Shown: piece by piece, positions 1 to 7,382 of the stretch
How positions within the stretch are numbered: the first letter of the stretch is position 1
How the letters are laid out: every line of letters starts with the position of its first letter
Source: Alcanivorax sp.
GTDB lineage: Bacteria > Pseudomonadota > Gammaproteobacteria > Pseudomonadales > Alcanivoracaceae
DNA: 64,000 nt
Reading direction: 5' to 3'
NCBI RefSeq assembly: GCF_019431375.1
Contig: NZ_CP080267.1
Coordinates: 1,178,001-1,242,000, forward strand
Notes under the pieces: generated by a model
Told to the model about the DNA's origin: nothing
What the model saw: only the letters and a program-made list of their open reading frames with translations
The model's database searches: none
Position numbers and translations under genes: made by a program

Positions 1-54
1 CTGCTCAAGGTATTCGGCCAGTTTCTGTGTATCCAGCGTATCCACCTGGGACAT
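1..54 (-). CDS. Phosphotransferase family protein, N-terminus only (APH-like)
   Basis: Only the first 18 codons lie in the window, reading MSQVDTLDTQKLAEYLEQ from an ATG at 54 behind an AGGAGAG ribosome binding site. The protein continues off the left edge. The residues fit the start of aminoglycoside-phosphotransferase-like (APH/ChoK fold) proteins that are often encoded next to acyl-CoA dehydrogenases of the ACAD10/11 type. The identification rests on a short N-terminus plus neighbours, so it is tentative. Confidence 0.45.
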   Translation of the reverse strand, partial: MSQVDTLDTQKLAEYLEQ

Positions 55-135
55 GGAGCTCTCCTGTTATTCTCTGTCTGCTGCGCAATAGGCAAAGCCC
101 GGAGTGTGTGTCACACCCCGGGCAAACACCGCGTC

Positions 136-1344
136 TCAGGCGAAATATTTGGCCAGGTTGCGGCCCAGTTGCATCATGTGCACCTGATCCGGACCGTCAG
201 CCAGCCGCAGGGTGCGGGCATAGCTGAAGAAGTTGACCAACGGGGTATCCTGGCTCAGGCCCACCGCACCGTGGACCTGAATCGCCCGATCAATCACATT
301 TAACGCCATATTTGGCGCTACCACCTTGATCATAGCGATCAAATCCTTGGCGACTTTGTTACCTTCGCGGTCCATGGTGTCTGCCGCCTTCAAGGTCATC
401 AGGCGAGCCTGCTCGATTTCACAGTAGGAACGCGCCAGATCTTCACGCACCGAGCCCTGCTTGCTCATGGGCTGGCCGAACACCACACGCTCATTGACAC
501 GCTTGGCCATCAGTTCGAAGGATTCCTGGGCGGCACCAATCAAACGCATGCAGTGATGAATACGGCCCGGCCCCAGGCGGCCCTGAGCAATTTCAAAGCC
601 ACGGCCTTCACCCAGGATCATGTTCTCCTTGGGTACCCGCACGTTGTCGAACACCACTTCCGCGTGACCTTCCGGCGCATCGTTGTAACCAAACACCTGC
701 ATGGGACGCACGATATTCACTCCCGGAGTGTTGGTGGGCACCAGAATCTGGGATTGCTGCTGGTGACGATTCGGGTTGTCCGGGTCGGTCTTGCCCATCA
801 CGATCATGATCTCGCAGGTCTTGCGCATGGCACCGCTGATGTAGAACTTACGGCCATTGATCACGTAGTCGTCACCGTCCCGCTCGATGCGGGTCTCGAT
901 ATTGGTGGCATCGGACGACGCCACTTCCGGCTCGGTCATGGCAAAGGCACTGCGGATACGACCTTCCAACAAGGGCTGCAGCCAGTCTTTCTTCTGTTGC
1001 TCGTTACCGTACTTGGCCAGCACTTCCATGTTGCCGGTATCCGGCGCGGCACAGTTGAAGGCTTCGGAAGCGATGCGGCTGCGGCCCATTTCCTCGGCCA
1101 GCGGTGCGTATTCCAGGTTGCTCAGGCCGGCACTGTAATCCCCGTATTCCTTTGGCAGAAACAGGTTCCACAGCCCCTTTGCCCGGGCTTTCTCTTTCAG
1201 CTCTTCCATCACCGGCGGGGTTTCCCACGGGCTTTTTTCCAGCTGTTCGTGGTACAGGCCTTCCACCGGGCGGATCTCGGTGTCGATGAAATGACGCACC
1301 TGGGTAATCAGGTCCTGCACTTTTTCTGTGTATTGAAAATCCAT
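136..1344 (-). CDS. Acyl-CoA dehydrogenase, ACAD10/11-like
   Basis: A flavoprotein of 402 residues predicted to oxidise acyl-CoA to the 2-enoyl-CoA in the cytoplasm. The order of an N-terminal helical domain, a central FAD-binding strand domain (SAFAMTEPEVASSDATNI near residue 130) and a C-terminal helical domain with IQVHGAVGLSQDTPL and ARTLRLADGPDQVH is that of the family. Length is normal. I start at the ATG at 1344 (MDFQYTEK) because GGGAGAG sits just before it; an upstream in-frame start would add six residues without a better site. It lies 81 bases before the phosphotransferase and 51 bases after a histidine phosphatase, all on the minus strand, so these are likely one operon. In animal ACAD10/11 the phosphotransferase and dehydrogenase are fused, so the two bacterial neighbours may act in sequence on hydroxylated acyl-CoAs; this is inference. 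Confidence 0.9.
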   Translation of the reverse strand: MDFQYTEKVQDLITQVRHFIDTEIRPVEGLYHEQLEKSPWETPPVMEELKEKARAKGLWNLFLPKEYGDYSAGLSNLEYAPLAEEMGRSRIASEAFNCAAPDTGNMEVLAKYGNEQQKKDWLQPLLEGRIRSAFAMTEPEVASSDATNIETRIERDGDDYVINGRKFYISGAMRKTCEIMIVMGKTDPDNPNRHQQQSQILVPTNTPGVNIVRPMQVFGYNDAPEGHAEVVFDNVRVPKENMILGEGRGFEIAQGRLGPGRIHHCMRLIGAAQESFELMAKRVNERVVFGQPMSKQGSVREDLARSYCEIEQARLMTLKAADTMDREGNKVAKDLIAMIKVVAPNMALNVIDRAIQVHGAVGLSQDTPLVNFFSYARTLRLADGPDQVHMMQLGRNLAKYFA

Positions 1345-1395
1345 GTAGCTCTCCCTTGTCACTTGTTCGTTACAGTCTTTGTGCTGCGTTAAAAA

Positions 1396-2073
1396 TCAAA
1401 AATAGGTAATGGCTTCGAACCGATCCGGGCGATCCAGGTGCGGCACATTGTTGAAACTGGCCATGCGCACCACCTTGTTATTAAAAAAACCGTGAGTAAC
1501 GCTGCTGTTGCGAATCTGCAGATTCAGTTCAACCACGGTGTCATCGGCCGCATTCAGGGCATGTTTGAGAAACATGGCCATGGCACCACCGGAACTGACA
1601 ATCAGGATGCGATCCCTGTCACTGTACTGCTGCTGAATATGATCACGAGCGGCCAGTACCCGGTCAGAAAAGGACTGCCAGGTTTCCGGCAGATCACCGG
1701 TGAGCTCGTCCATGCGCCAATGCTTCATGGCCGTCTTCAGCGCCTTGTAGAACGCCGCCACTGGCGCACCCTCACCGGGTGCCTGCTCTGGGTACTGAGT
1801 CAGGTAGGCATCGACGATGGACTGGAAATCGAACTCGTTGAGGCCGGCGTGAATATCTTCCGGTAAGGCCACGCCCAGCCCTTCACAGATGCCGGCACCG
1901 GTTTCCCGATGACGTACCAGATCGCCAGACAGCAGCGCATCGAAGCCCATATCCCGTTCGGCAAAATACTCGCCCAGCCAGCGGGCCTGCTGGTGGCCAA
2001 GCTCGGAGAGGCGATCATAGTTATCGGTGCCGAACGATGCTTGCCCGTGGCGGACAAGGTAAAACTGGGCCAT
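1396..2073 (-). CDS. Histidine phosphatase family protein
   Basis: A 225-residue phosphoglycerate-mutase-fold protein. The catalytic RHG motif is at residues 8-10 (FYLVRHGQASFG), and the second histidine is near SSGGAMAMFLKHAL, where the canonical SHG is replaced by SGG; a family histidine may therefore be lacking or shifted. The start ATG at 2073 follows GGAGTC. It is the first gene of the minus-strand set with the acyl-CoA dehydrogenase and phosphotransferase, which suggests a phosphate-removing step in acyl metabolism rather than glycolysis. The substrate cannot be read from sequence. Confidence 0.8.
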   Translation of the reverse strand: MAQFYLVRHGQASFGTDNYDRLSELGHQQARWLGEYFAERDMGFDALLSGDLVRHRETGAGICEGLGVALPEDIHAGLNEFDFQSIVDAYLTQYPEQAPGEGAPVAAFYKALKTAMKHWRMDELTGDLPETWQSFSDRVLAARDHIQQQYSDRDRILIVSSGGAMAMFLKHALNAADDTVVELNLQIRNSSVTHGFFNNKVVRMASFNNVPHLDRPDRFEAITYF

Positions 2074-2252
2074 GGCGACTCCTTACAGCTGGCAAGAGTG
2101 CAGTGAATAGACCCAGCCTAGTGCAGGCCCTTGAGTTAGTGAAATTGATATTTTGAATTCGGCAGAATGAATATGCTGCATGGCGATTTAGCTATTATTC
2201 GAAATACTGTTTCGATATCTTCAGTTGTTTCCCCAACCGCTGGAGCCTCCTC

Positions 2253-3029
2253 ATGACAGACCTGACCCTCAACAGTGGCTGTGTTCAGGCCCGGGAAACC
2301 GGTGCGGTCCTGCATCTGACCCTGGACCGGGCAGCCAAGCTCAATGCCATGACCGCCAGCATGTACCAGGACTTGACCCGTGGCGTTGAACATCTGGCAG
2401 AAAGGGACGATCTGCACGTGTTACTGCTCACCGGCAATGGCCGGGCCTGGTGTGCCGGCAACGATATCGGCGATTTCCTCAATGCGGACCCGGCCAGCCG
2501 GGACAACGGCAAGCTCAGCCCAGCCATGGTACTGGTACATGCCCTGATGGCCCTGGACAAGCCCGTGGTGATTGGCGTGCAGGGCAACGCCACCGGCATC
2601 GGCACCACCCTGCTGCTCCATGCGGACCTGGTGGTGGCCGCCGACGATGCCCGCTTCCAAACCGCCTTTATCAATCTGGGCCTGGTACCCGAAGCCGGCT
2701 CCAGCCTGCTGCTGCCCGCCCTGATCGGCCGCCAGAATGCCAACCGTCTGCTGTTGGCCGGCGATACCCTGAGTGCCCAGGAAGCCGAACGCTGCGGTCT
2801 GGTGGCCTACCGGGTACCCCCTGAGGAACTGGAAGGCACCGCCCTGACCCTGGCACAGCGACTGGCCGGGAAATCCCCGGCCGCCATGGCCATGACCAAG
2901 CAGCTACTGCGCCAGAGCGACACTGCCATCAAGACCCAGATCGAAAAGGAAAGTGTGCTGTTTGCCGAGAGGATGTTCAGTGAGGATACGAGGGAGCGGT
3001 TTGCGGGGTTCTTGAAAGGGGGGAAATAA
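2253..3029 (+). CDS. Enoyl-CoA hydratase/isomerase family protein
   Basis: A crotonase-fold protein of 258 residues that would hydrate or isomerise enoyl-CoA in beta-oxidation. The first oxyanion-hole segment is GNGRAWCAGNDIGDF near residue 60. The second is VQGNATGIGTTLLLHADLV, followed by FQTAFINLGLVPEAGSS, whose glutamate sits where crotonases keep a catalytic acid. Length is typical. It is transcribed divergently from the histidine phosphatase across a 179-base gap and converges on the TetR gene; a strong terminator lies between. The precise substrate is unknown. Confidence 0.9.
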   Translation: MTDLTLNSGCVQARETGAVLHLTLDRAAKLNAMTASMYQDLTRGVEHLAERDDLHVLLLTGNGRAWCAGNDIGDFLNADPASRDNGKLSPAMVLVHALMALDKPVVIGVQGNATGIGTTLLLHADLVVAADDARFQTAFINLGLVPEAGSSLLLPALIGRQNANRLLLAGDTLSAQEAERCGLVAYRVPPEELEGTALTLAQRLAGKSPAAMAMTKQLLRQSDTAIKTQIEKESVLFAERMFSEDTRERFAGFLKGGK

Positions 3030-3188
3030 GTTAACAGTTAACAGTGAATAGTTAACAGCGCCGCGCGCCAGCGCGTAATGGTTTCAACGCAAAGAGGCCG
3101 CGCCCATCCCCTGGGCGCGGCCTCTTACATTTGATAACAGCAACACAAGATTCGCGGCGCTGTTAACTATTCACTGTTAACTGTTAAC
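3030..3188. repeat. Perfect 36-bp inverted repeat enclosing a terminator
   Basis: The 36 bases at 3030-3065 (starting GTTAACAGTTAACAG, ending GCGCCGCG) are exactly reverse-complemented at 3153-3188. Each arm contains three related AACAGT/GTTAAC words. The right arm overlaps the last codons of the TetR gene and the left arm begins directly after the hydratase stop codon. The 87-base centre holds a separate intrinsic terminator hairpin. The arrangement resembles a dispersed intergenic palindromic repeat rather than a regulatory site. Confidence 0.85.
3092..3126. terminator. Bidirectional terminator hairpin
   Basis: AAGAGGCCGCGCCCA pairs perfectly with TGGGCGCGGCCTCTT around a five-base loop. 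The stem is flanked by A on the left and T on the right, so it could stop transcription from both the hydratase and the convergent TetR gene. Confidence 0.85.
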
Positions 3189-3813
3189 TGCCTTTCATCA
3201 CTCCACGCAGCGCCACCAGCACCACCTCATCCACCACCTCTTGCCGCTGTGCCGGCGTTTCCGTATCGCGGGGTTGATACCAGTTGATCACCGAGTTCAT
3301 GGCGCCGAAGACGGGTTTGATGGACATTTTCGGGCGTGCGGCACGCATGGAGCCGTTGGCAATGCCCTCTTCCAGCACCGTCAGGAACAGCCCTTCGCAG
3401 CGTTTGCGACGTTCCTGCAAACGCTCGAGCTGGGCCCGCTGGGCCTCGGTGGTGCTGCTGCGCAGTAGCATTTGCACCGCTTCCGAGACGGTACGCTGGT
3501 AAGGCTGGGTACGAATCAGCGTGCGCACATAGCAGCGGGCCATTTCGGTAAACCGCTCCGGGGCCGGCAGATCGGAGTCGACAACTGGCTCCAGCTCTTC
3601 AAAAAGCGCATCCATGGCCCGGTGATGGATCTCGAAGAACAGCTGCGCCTTGGAATCGAAGTAGTGATACACCATCCCCTTGGTGGCAGACAGGCGCCGG
3701 GCAATGTCGTCAATGCTGGTGGCATTGAAGCCCCGCTCCATAAAGCACATAGCCGCCGCGTCGAGAATGGCATCGCGGGGGTCGGTCAGCAGGGCTTCAT
3801 TTTGTTCTGACAT
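3184..3813 (-). CDS. TetR/AcrR family transcriptional regulator
   Basis: A 209-residue repressor-type protein with an N-terminal helix-turn-helix (AAMCFMERGFNATSIDDIA, then KGMVYHYFDSKAQLFFEIHH) and a C-terminal ligand/dimer domain. I use the ATG at 3813 (MSEQNEALL) preceded by GAGGAG; a longer reading from a TTG at 3825 would consume that ribosome binding site. It is divergent from the MaoC-SDR-thiolase genes, so a likely target is that promoter and a likely ligand is an acyl-CoA or fatty acid, by analogy with regulators such as PsrA/FadR-type TetR proteins. Ligand and target are inferred. Confidence 0.88.
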   Translation of the reverse strand: MSEQNEALLTDPRDAILDAAAMCFMERGFNATSIDDIARRLSATKGMVYHYFDSKAQLFFEIHHRAMDALFEELEPVVDSDLPAPERFTEMARCYVRTLIRTQPYQRTVSEAVQMLLRSSTTEAQRAQLERLQERRKRCEGLFLTVLEEGIANGSMRAARPKMSIKPVFGAMNSVINWYQPRDTETPAQRQEVVDEVVLVALRGVMKGS

Positions 3814-3972
3814 GGTGCTCCTCAATCACGGGCTGCAAGCCGATATTATCGGAAAATAGTGACATAACCGGGCCCGCCCACCATTGACCCTCCCGCACAG
3901 GGGTGACGGAATTCTCGCCCTTCATGGCGCTTTTCACCCTTTACGGCCAGTTACGCCACCCTCATACTGTCA

Positions 3973-3995
3973 TTTTCAAAATAATATTCTGAAAA
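3973..3995. promoter_or_regulatory. Candidate operator/promoter between tetR-type gene and maoC
   Basis: TTTTCA and TGAAAA form an inverted repeat with an 11-base AT-rich spacer that contains TAATAT, a possible -10 element. Extending outward, CAT and ATG also mirror each other with a one-base slip. It sits 34 bases before the MaoC start in the only divergent promoter region for the TetR gene, which is where a TetR dimer would be expected to bind. Confidence 0.35.
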
Positions 3996-4028
3996 CATGG
4001 CGCATCAGCGCCCAACAGGGAGAGCCCC

Positions 4029-4496
4029 ATGAGCAGACCACAGGCTACTATTCAGGAGCTGCAGGCAAAAACCGGTGAAGCCGTGGGCGCGTCCCAGTGG
4101 CGCACCGTAGACCAGCAGCGTATCGACGGCTTTGCCGACCTGACCGAAGATCCCCAGTGGATCCACACGGACCCGGCGCGGGCCGCCAGGGAAAGCCCCT
4201 TCGGTGCCACCATCGCCCACGGTTTCCTGTCCCTGTCGCTGTTGTCCGCCATGGCCATGGATGTGCTCCCCACCATCCAGGGCCAGGTGATGGGCATCAA
4301 TTACGGCTTCGACAAGGTGCGCTTCATGAACCCGGTGCGTGAAGGCAGCAAGGTGCGCGGCAAGTTCACCCTGCTGGAAGTCAAACAGCGCTCCGATAAC
4401 GAATGGCAACTGCGCCACGGCGTGGAAGTGGAAATCGAAGGCCAGGACAAACCTGCGCTGATCGCTGAATGGCTGAGCCTGGCGATCATCAAATAA
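4029..4496 (+). CDS. MaoC family dehydratase
   Basis: A single hot-dog-fold protein of 155 residues. The hydratase-2 motif is visible as FADLTEDPQWIHTDPARA followed by SPFGATIAHGFLSLSL near residues 39-75, with the catalytic Asp/His pair in DPQWIH. Such proteins hydrate trans-2-enoyl-CoA to (R)-3-hydroxyacyl-CoA. The start ATG follows GGGAGAG. It leads a plus-strand series with a short-chain dehydrogenase and a thiolase, together able to shorten acyl-CoA by an R-specific route or to feed polyhydroxyalkanoate-type metabolism. Confidence 0.88.
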   Translation: MSRPQATIQELQAKTGEAVGASQWRTVDQQRIDGFADLTEDPQWIHTDPARAARESPFGATIAHGFLSLSLLSAMAMDVLPTIQGQVMGINYGFDKVRFMNPVREGSKVRGKFTLLEVKQRSDNEWQLRHGVEVEIEGQDKPALIAEWLSLAIIK

Positions 4497-4498
4497 CA

Positions 4499-4582
4499 GT
4501 CGCGAGTGACGAGCTACGCGTAGTGACAACCAAAACCCGAGTGCGGTGTTCTTTACTCACCTCGTAACTCGGTACTCGCAAC
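4499..4582. repeat. Imperfect inverted repeat, maoC-SDR gap
   Basis: The 20 bases at 4499-4518 (GTCGCGAGTGACGAGCTACG) and the reverse complement of 4563-4582 agree at 16 of 20 positions. The gap has no gene. It may be a REP-like intergenic palindrome or an mRNA hairpin between two operon members. Confidence 0.5.
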
Positions 4583-4605
4583 TTATCTTCAGGAGAGCAA
4601 CAACA

Positions 4606-5526
4606 ATGACAATCCGTTTTGACAATCAGGTGGCCATCGTCACCGGGGCCGGTAATGGCCTGGGCAAATGCCATGCACTGGAACTGGCTCGTCTCGGCGC
4701 CAAAGTCGTGGTCAATGATTTCGGTGGCGCCCGTGATGGCAGCGGCGGCTCCAGCGAAGCGGCCGAGCAGGTCGTCGCGGAAATCCAGGCCGCCGGGGGC
4801 GAGGCCATTGCCAACGGCGCCGATGTGTCCAGTCCGGAACAGGTGGACGCCATGATGAAACAGGCCATGGATACCTGGGGGCGCATTGATGTGCTGATCA
4901 ACAACGCCGGTATTTTGCGCGACAAGAGCTTTGTGAAAATGACCCAGGACGACTGGGACAAGGTGGTCGCCGTTCACCTTACCGGCTCCGAGATCTGCAC
5001 CAGGGCAGTCTGGCCGATCATGCGCGAACAGGGCTACGGCCGTATCGTCATGACCACCTCCACGTCCGGCCTGTACGGCAACTTCGGCCAGGCCAACTAC
5101 GGGGCCGCCAAAATGGCCGTGGCCGGGTTGATGAACACCCTGTGCATCGAAGGGGAAAAATACGATATCAAGGTCAACTGCATCGCGCCCACCGCGGCAA
5201 CACGCATGACCGAAGATCTGATGCCCCCGGAAGTGCTGGCCATGCTGGAGCCGAAGGAAATCACCCCGGCGGTCCTGTTCCTGTGCAGTAACAAAGCGCC
5301 GACCCACCGCATCATACTGGCAGGCGCCGGCTGCTACGCCATGGTTCGCTTGATGGAAAGCGAGGGCGTCTACCTGAATGAAAACGAACGAAATGTGGAT
5401 GGCGTCGCCGCCCATTTCGAGCAGATCGGCAACATGGACAATGCCCGGGAAATTCTCGCCGGCGGCGACCATGTCACCAAGATTCTTACCAAGGCCGCCC
5501 AGGCCAAAGGCATCAAGCTGGGTTAA
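4606..5526 (+). CDS. Short-chain dehydrogenase, (3R)-hydroxyacyl-CoA dehydrogenase type
   Basis: A 306-residue SDR with the nucleotide-binding TGAGNGLG at residues 12-19, NNAG near 98, the catalytic serine in TTSTSGLYG, and the YxxxK pair in YGAAK. The long insertion after the first Rossmann strand (VVVNDFGGARDGSGGSS) is characteristic of the dehydrogenase domain of peroxisomal multifunctional enzyme type 2. The start is the ATG at 4606 behind AGGAGAG; a more upstream in-frame ATG lacks a site. With MaoC just upstream it would convert (R)-3-hydroxyacyl-CoA to 3-ketoacyl-CoA for the downstream thiolase. Confidence 0.9.
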   Translation: MTIRFDNQVAIVTGAGNGLGKCHALELARLGAKVVVNDFGGARDGSGGSSEAAEQVVAEIQAAGGEAIANGADVSSPEQVDAMMKQAMDTWGRIDVLINNAGILRDKSFVKMTQDDWDKVVAVHLTGSEICTRAVWPIMREQGYGRIVMTTSTSGLYGNFGQANYGAAKMAVAGLMNTLCIEGEKYDIKVNCIAPTAATRMTEDLMPPEVLAMLEPKEITPAVLFLCSNKAPTHRIILAGAGCYAMVRLMESEGVYLNENERNVDGVAAHFEQIGNMDNAREILAGGDHVTKILTKAAQAKGIKLG

Positions 5527-5547
5527 CCGCAGCAGCTCATCAACCGG

Positions 5548-5617
5548 CTGTAGGAGCCAGCCTGCTGGCGATAGTGCTCGCACTCATGCCCCATCGCTTG
5601 CAGGCAAGCTCCTACAG
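5548..5617. repeat. REP-like inverted pair
   Basis: CTGTAGGAGC followed by a C-rich TGC..GCGAT core is mirrored by ATCGCTTGCAGGCAAGCTCCTACAG. This is the GTAGGAGC(N)TGC(N)GCGAT form of repetitive extragenic palindrome common in pseudomonads and relatives, here as a head-to-head pair between the SDR and thiolase genes. Such elements are mobilised by RAYT transposases, though whether the Y1 transposases in this window act on it is not shown. Confidence 0.75.
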
Positions 5618-5653
5618 TGAGACATCGACCGAATATCAATCTGGAGAGGCATC

Positions 5654-6856
5654 ATGAGAGAAGCCGTTATCGTTTCCACCGCCCGAACCCCCATTGGCAA
5701 AGCCTACCGGGGCGCCTTCAACGACACCCAGGCCCAAGCGCTGGGCGGCCATGCCATCAAACACGCTGTGGAGCGCGCCGGCATCGACCCGGAATCCATT
5801 CAGGACGTGATCATGGGCGCTGCCCTGCAGCAGGGTAGCACCAGTGGCAACGTAGCTCGCCAGTGCGCCCTGCGTGCCGGCCTGCCCACCAGCGTGTCCG
5901 GCATGTCCATGGACCGTCAGTGCGCCTCCGGCCTGATGGCCATCGCCACCGCCGCCAAGGAAATCATCGTCGATAACATGGATGTGGCTGTCGCCGGGGG
6001 GTTGGAGTCCATCTCCCTGGTGCAGAACGACAAGATGAACACCTTCCGCGCCGCCGACCCCTGGCTGAAACAGCACCGCCCGGACATCTACATGTCCATG
6101 TTGGAAACCGCCGAAATCGTCGCAGACCGCTACAGCGTTTCCCGCGATGCCCAGGACGAATACGCCTATCAATCACAGATGCGTACCGCCGCCGCCCAGG
6201 AAGCCGGCAAATTCGACGATGAGATCGTCCCCATGACCACCGTCATGAAGGTGATGAACAAGGAAACCAAAGAGATCTCCGATCAGGAAGTCACCCTGGC
6301 TAAAGACGAAGGTAATCGCCCGCAGACCACCCTGGAAGGCCTGCAATCCCTGCAGCCTGTCTTCAAGGGTGGCCAGCAGGTTCAGGAAGGCGGCTTCATC
6401 ACTGCAGGTAACGCCTCCCAGCTCTCCGATGGCGCCAGCGCCTGCGTACTGATGGAAGCGAAGGAAGCCGAGCGCCTGGGTCTGCAACCGCTGGGTGCCT
6501 ACCGCGGCATGGCCGTAGCCGGCTGCGATCCGGACGAGATGGGTATTGGCCCGGTGTTTGCGGTACCCAAGCTGCTCAAGCGCTTCGGGCTAACAGTGGA
6601 TGACATCGGCATCTGGGAGCTTAACGAAGCCTTTGCCAGCCAGTGCCTGTACAGCCGCGACCGCCTGGGCATCGACCCGGAGAAATACAACGTGAATGGC
6701 GGCGCCATTTCCATCGGCCACCCCTACGGCATGTCCGGTGCCCGCATGACAGGCCACGCCCTGATCGAAGGCAAGCGCCGGGGTGTGAAGTATGTAGTAG
6801 TGACCATGTGTATCGGCGGCGGCATGGGTGCCGCTGGCCTGTTTGAAGTGTTCTGA
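5654..6856 (+). CDS. Thiolase (acetyl-CoA C-acyltransferase/acetyltransferase)
   Basis: A 400-residue thiolase of normal length. The acyl-accepting cysteine is in MDRQCASGLMAIA near residue 90. The C-terminal catalytic elements are NVNGGAISIGHPYGMSGARM (His) and VVTMCIGGGMGAAGLFEV (Cys). GGAGAGG lies just before the ATG. It ends the MaoC-SDR-thiolase series and would cleave 3-ketoacyl-CoA with CoA to release acetyl-CoA; biosynthetic condensation is also possible for this family. Confidence 0.93.
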   Translation: MREAVIVSTARTPIGKAYRGAFNDTQAQALGGHAIKHAVERAGIDPESIQDVIMGAALQQGSTSGNVARQCALRAGLPTSVSGMSMDRQCASGLMAIATAAKEIIVDNMDVAVAGGLESISLVQNDKMNTFRAADPWLKQHRPDIYMSMLETAEIVADRYSVSRDAQDEYAYQSQMRTAAAQEAGKFDDEIVPMTTVMKVMNKETKEISDQEVTLAKDEGNRPQTTLEGLQSLQPVFKGGQQVQEGGFITAGNASQLSDGASACVLMEAKEAERLGLQPLGAYRGMAVAGCDPDEMGIGPVFAVPKLLKRFGLTVDDIGIWELNEAFASQCLYSRDRLGIDPEKYNVNGGAISIGHPYGMSGARMTGHALIEGKRRGVKYVVVTMCIGGGMGAAGLFEVF

Positions 6857-6880
6857 TTTCTGTCTCTGACTTCCCCTTCA

Positions 6881-6905
6881 GGGCGCCATTCGGCGCCCTT
6901 TTTTA
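6881..6905 (+). terminator. Rho-independent terminator after thiolase
   Basis: GGGCGCC and GGCGCCC pair across an ATTC loop and are followed by a run of seven T residues, 24 bases after the thiolase stop. Confidence 0.9.
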
Positions 6906-7382
6906 TTTTCAGGGTCAACGTCTGCCGTGGACAAAAGCCTTACAGTGATTTTCTGCCATGGAATTCTTTAGCAAATGTGTCAAAGCTCACAAATAACATT
7001 AAAATGAAACTTCCTTTTATTTGTTACCCTGAGTAACGAATTACCCTTTAGAGTAAACAGCATCTCGAATATCGTTTCTTTATTGCGGCCTCAAATCACG
7101 AAAAACCCACAAAAATCCCCGCTCTTATTCCATGAATCGGCTTTCGCCCCCTCCTGAGGCCCCAACTTCGACTTTTGTCCGTCTTGACCACATACCCACC
7201 AGTATGTATGAATTGAATCCGACGCATCGCTTTTTGAAATCATGATTCAAAAAAATGAAAACGAGGTCAGGATTTTAACGCCCGATGGGACCGGGCGTGA
7301 CAACAAGTGCGCTACAACAACGTTCACAACAACAAACGGAATGTCTGCCCGGCTCATCACCGGGTAGTGGGAGAGCAAAATA
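6906..7382 (+). promoter_or_regulatory. Long gene-free leader of the DUF1302 gene with candidate operators
   Basis: No gene is seen in these 477 bases. The first 200 are AT-rich. Three symmetric words stand out: GTTAC-5-GTAAC at 7023-7037, TTAC-8-GTAA at 7041-7056, and ACATAC-6-GTATGT at 7190-7207. The last has the size of a TetR-type operator. GGGAGAG at about 7370 is the ribosome binding site for the gene starting at 7383. A distal promoter with a long untranslated leader is likely; the exact start is not visible. Confidence 0.4.

Noticed and set aside
553..1392. 279-codon plus-strand frame opposite the acyl-CoA dehydrogenase
   Set aside because: It is the antisense shadow of a well-conserved gene in GC-rich DNA; no ribosome binding site or family features.
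2136..2417. 93-codon minus-strand frame in the gap before the enoyl-CoA hydratase
   Set aside because: It overlaps the start of the hydratase in antisense and lacks a ribosome binding site; the gap more likely holds the divergent promoters.
3814..3825. Upstream TTG start for the TetR regulator
   Set aside because: It would overlap GAGGAG, which is well placed for the ATG at 3813.
4489..5583. 364-codon minus-strand frame over the SDR gene
   Set aside because: Shadow of the SDR. The opposite strand carries all SDR motifs and a good start.
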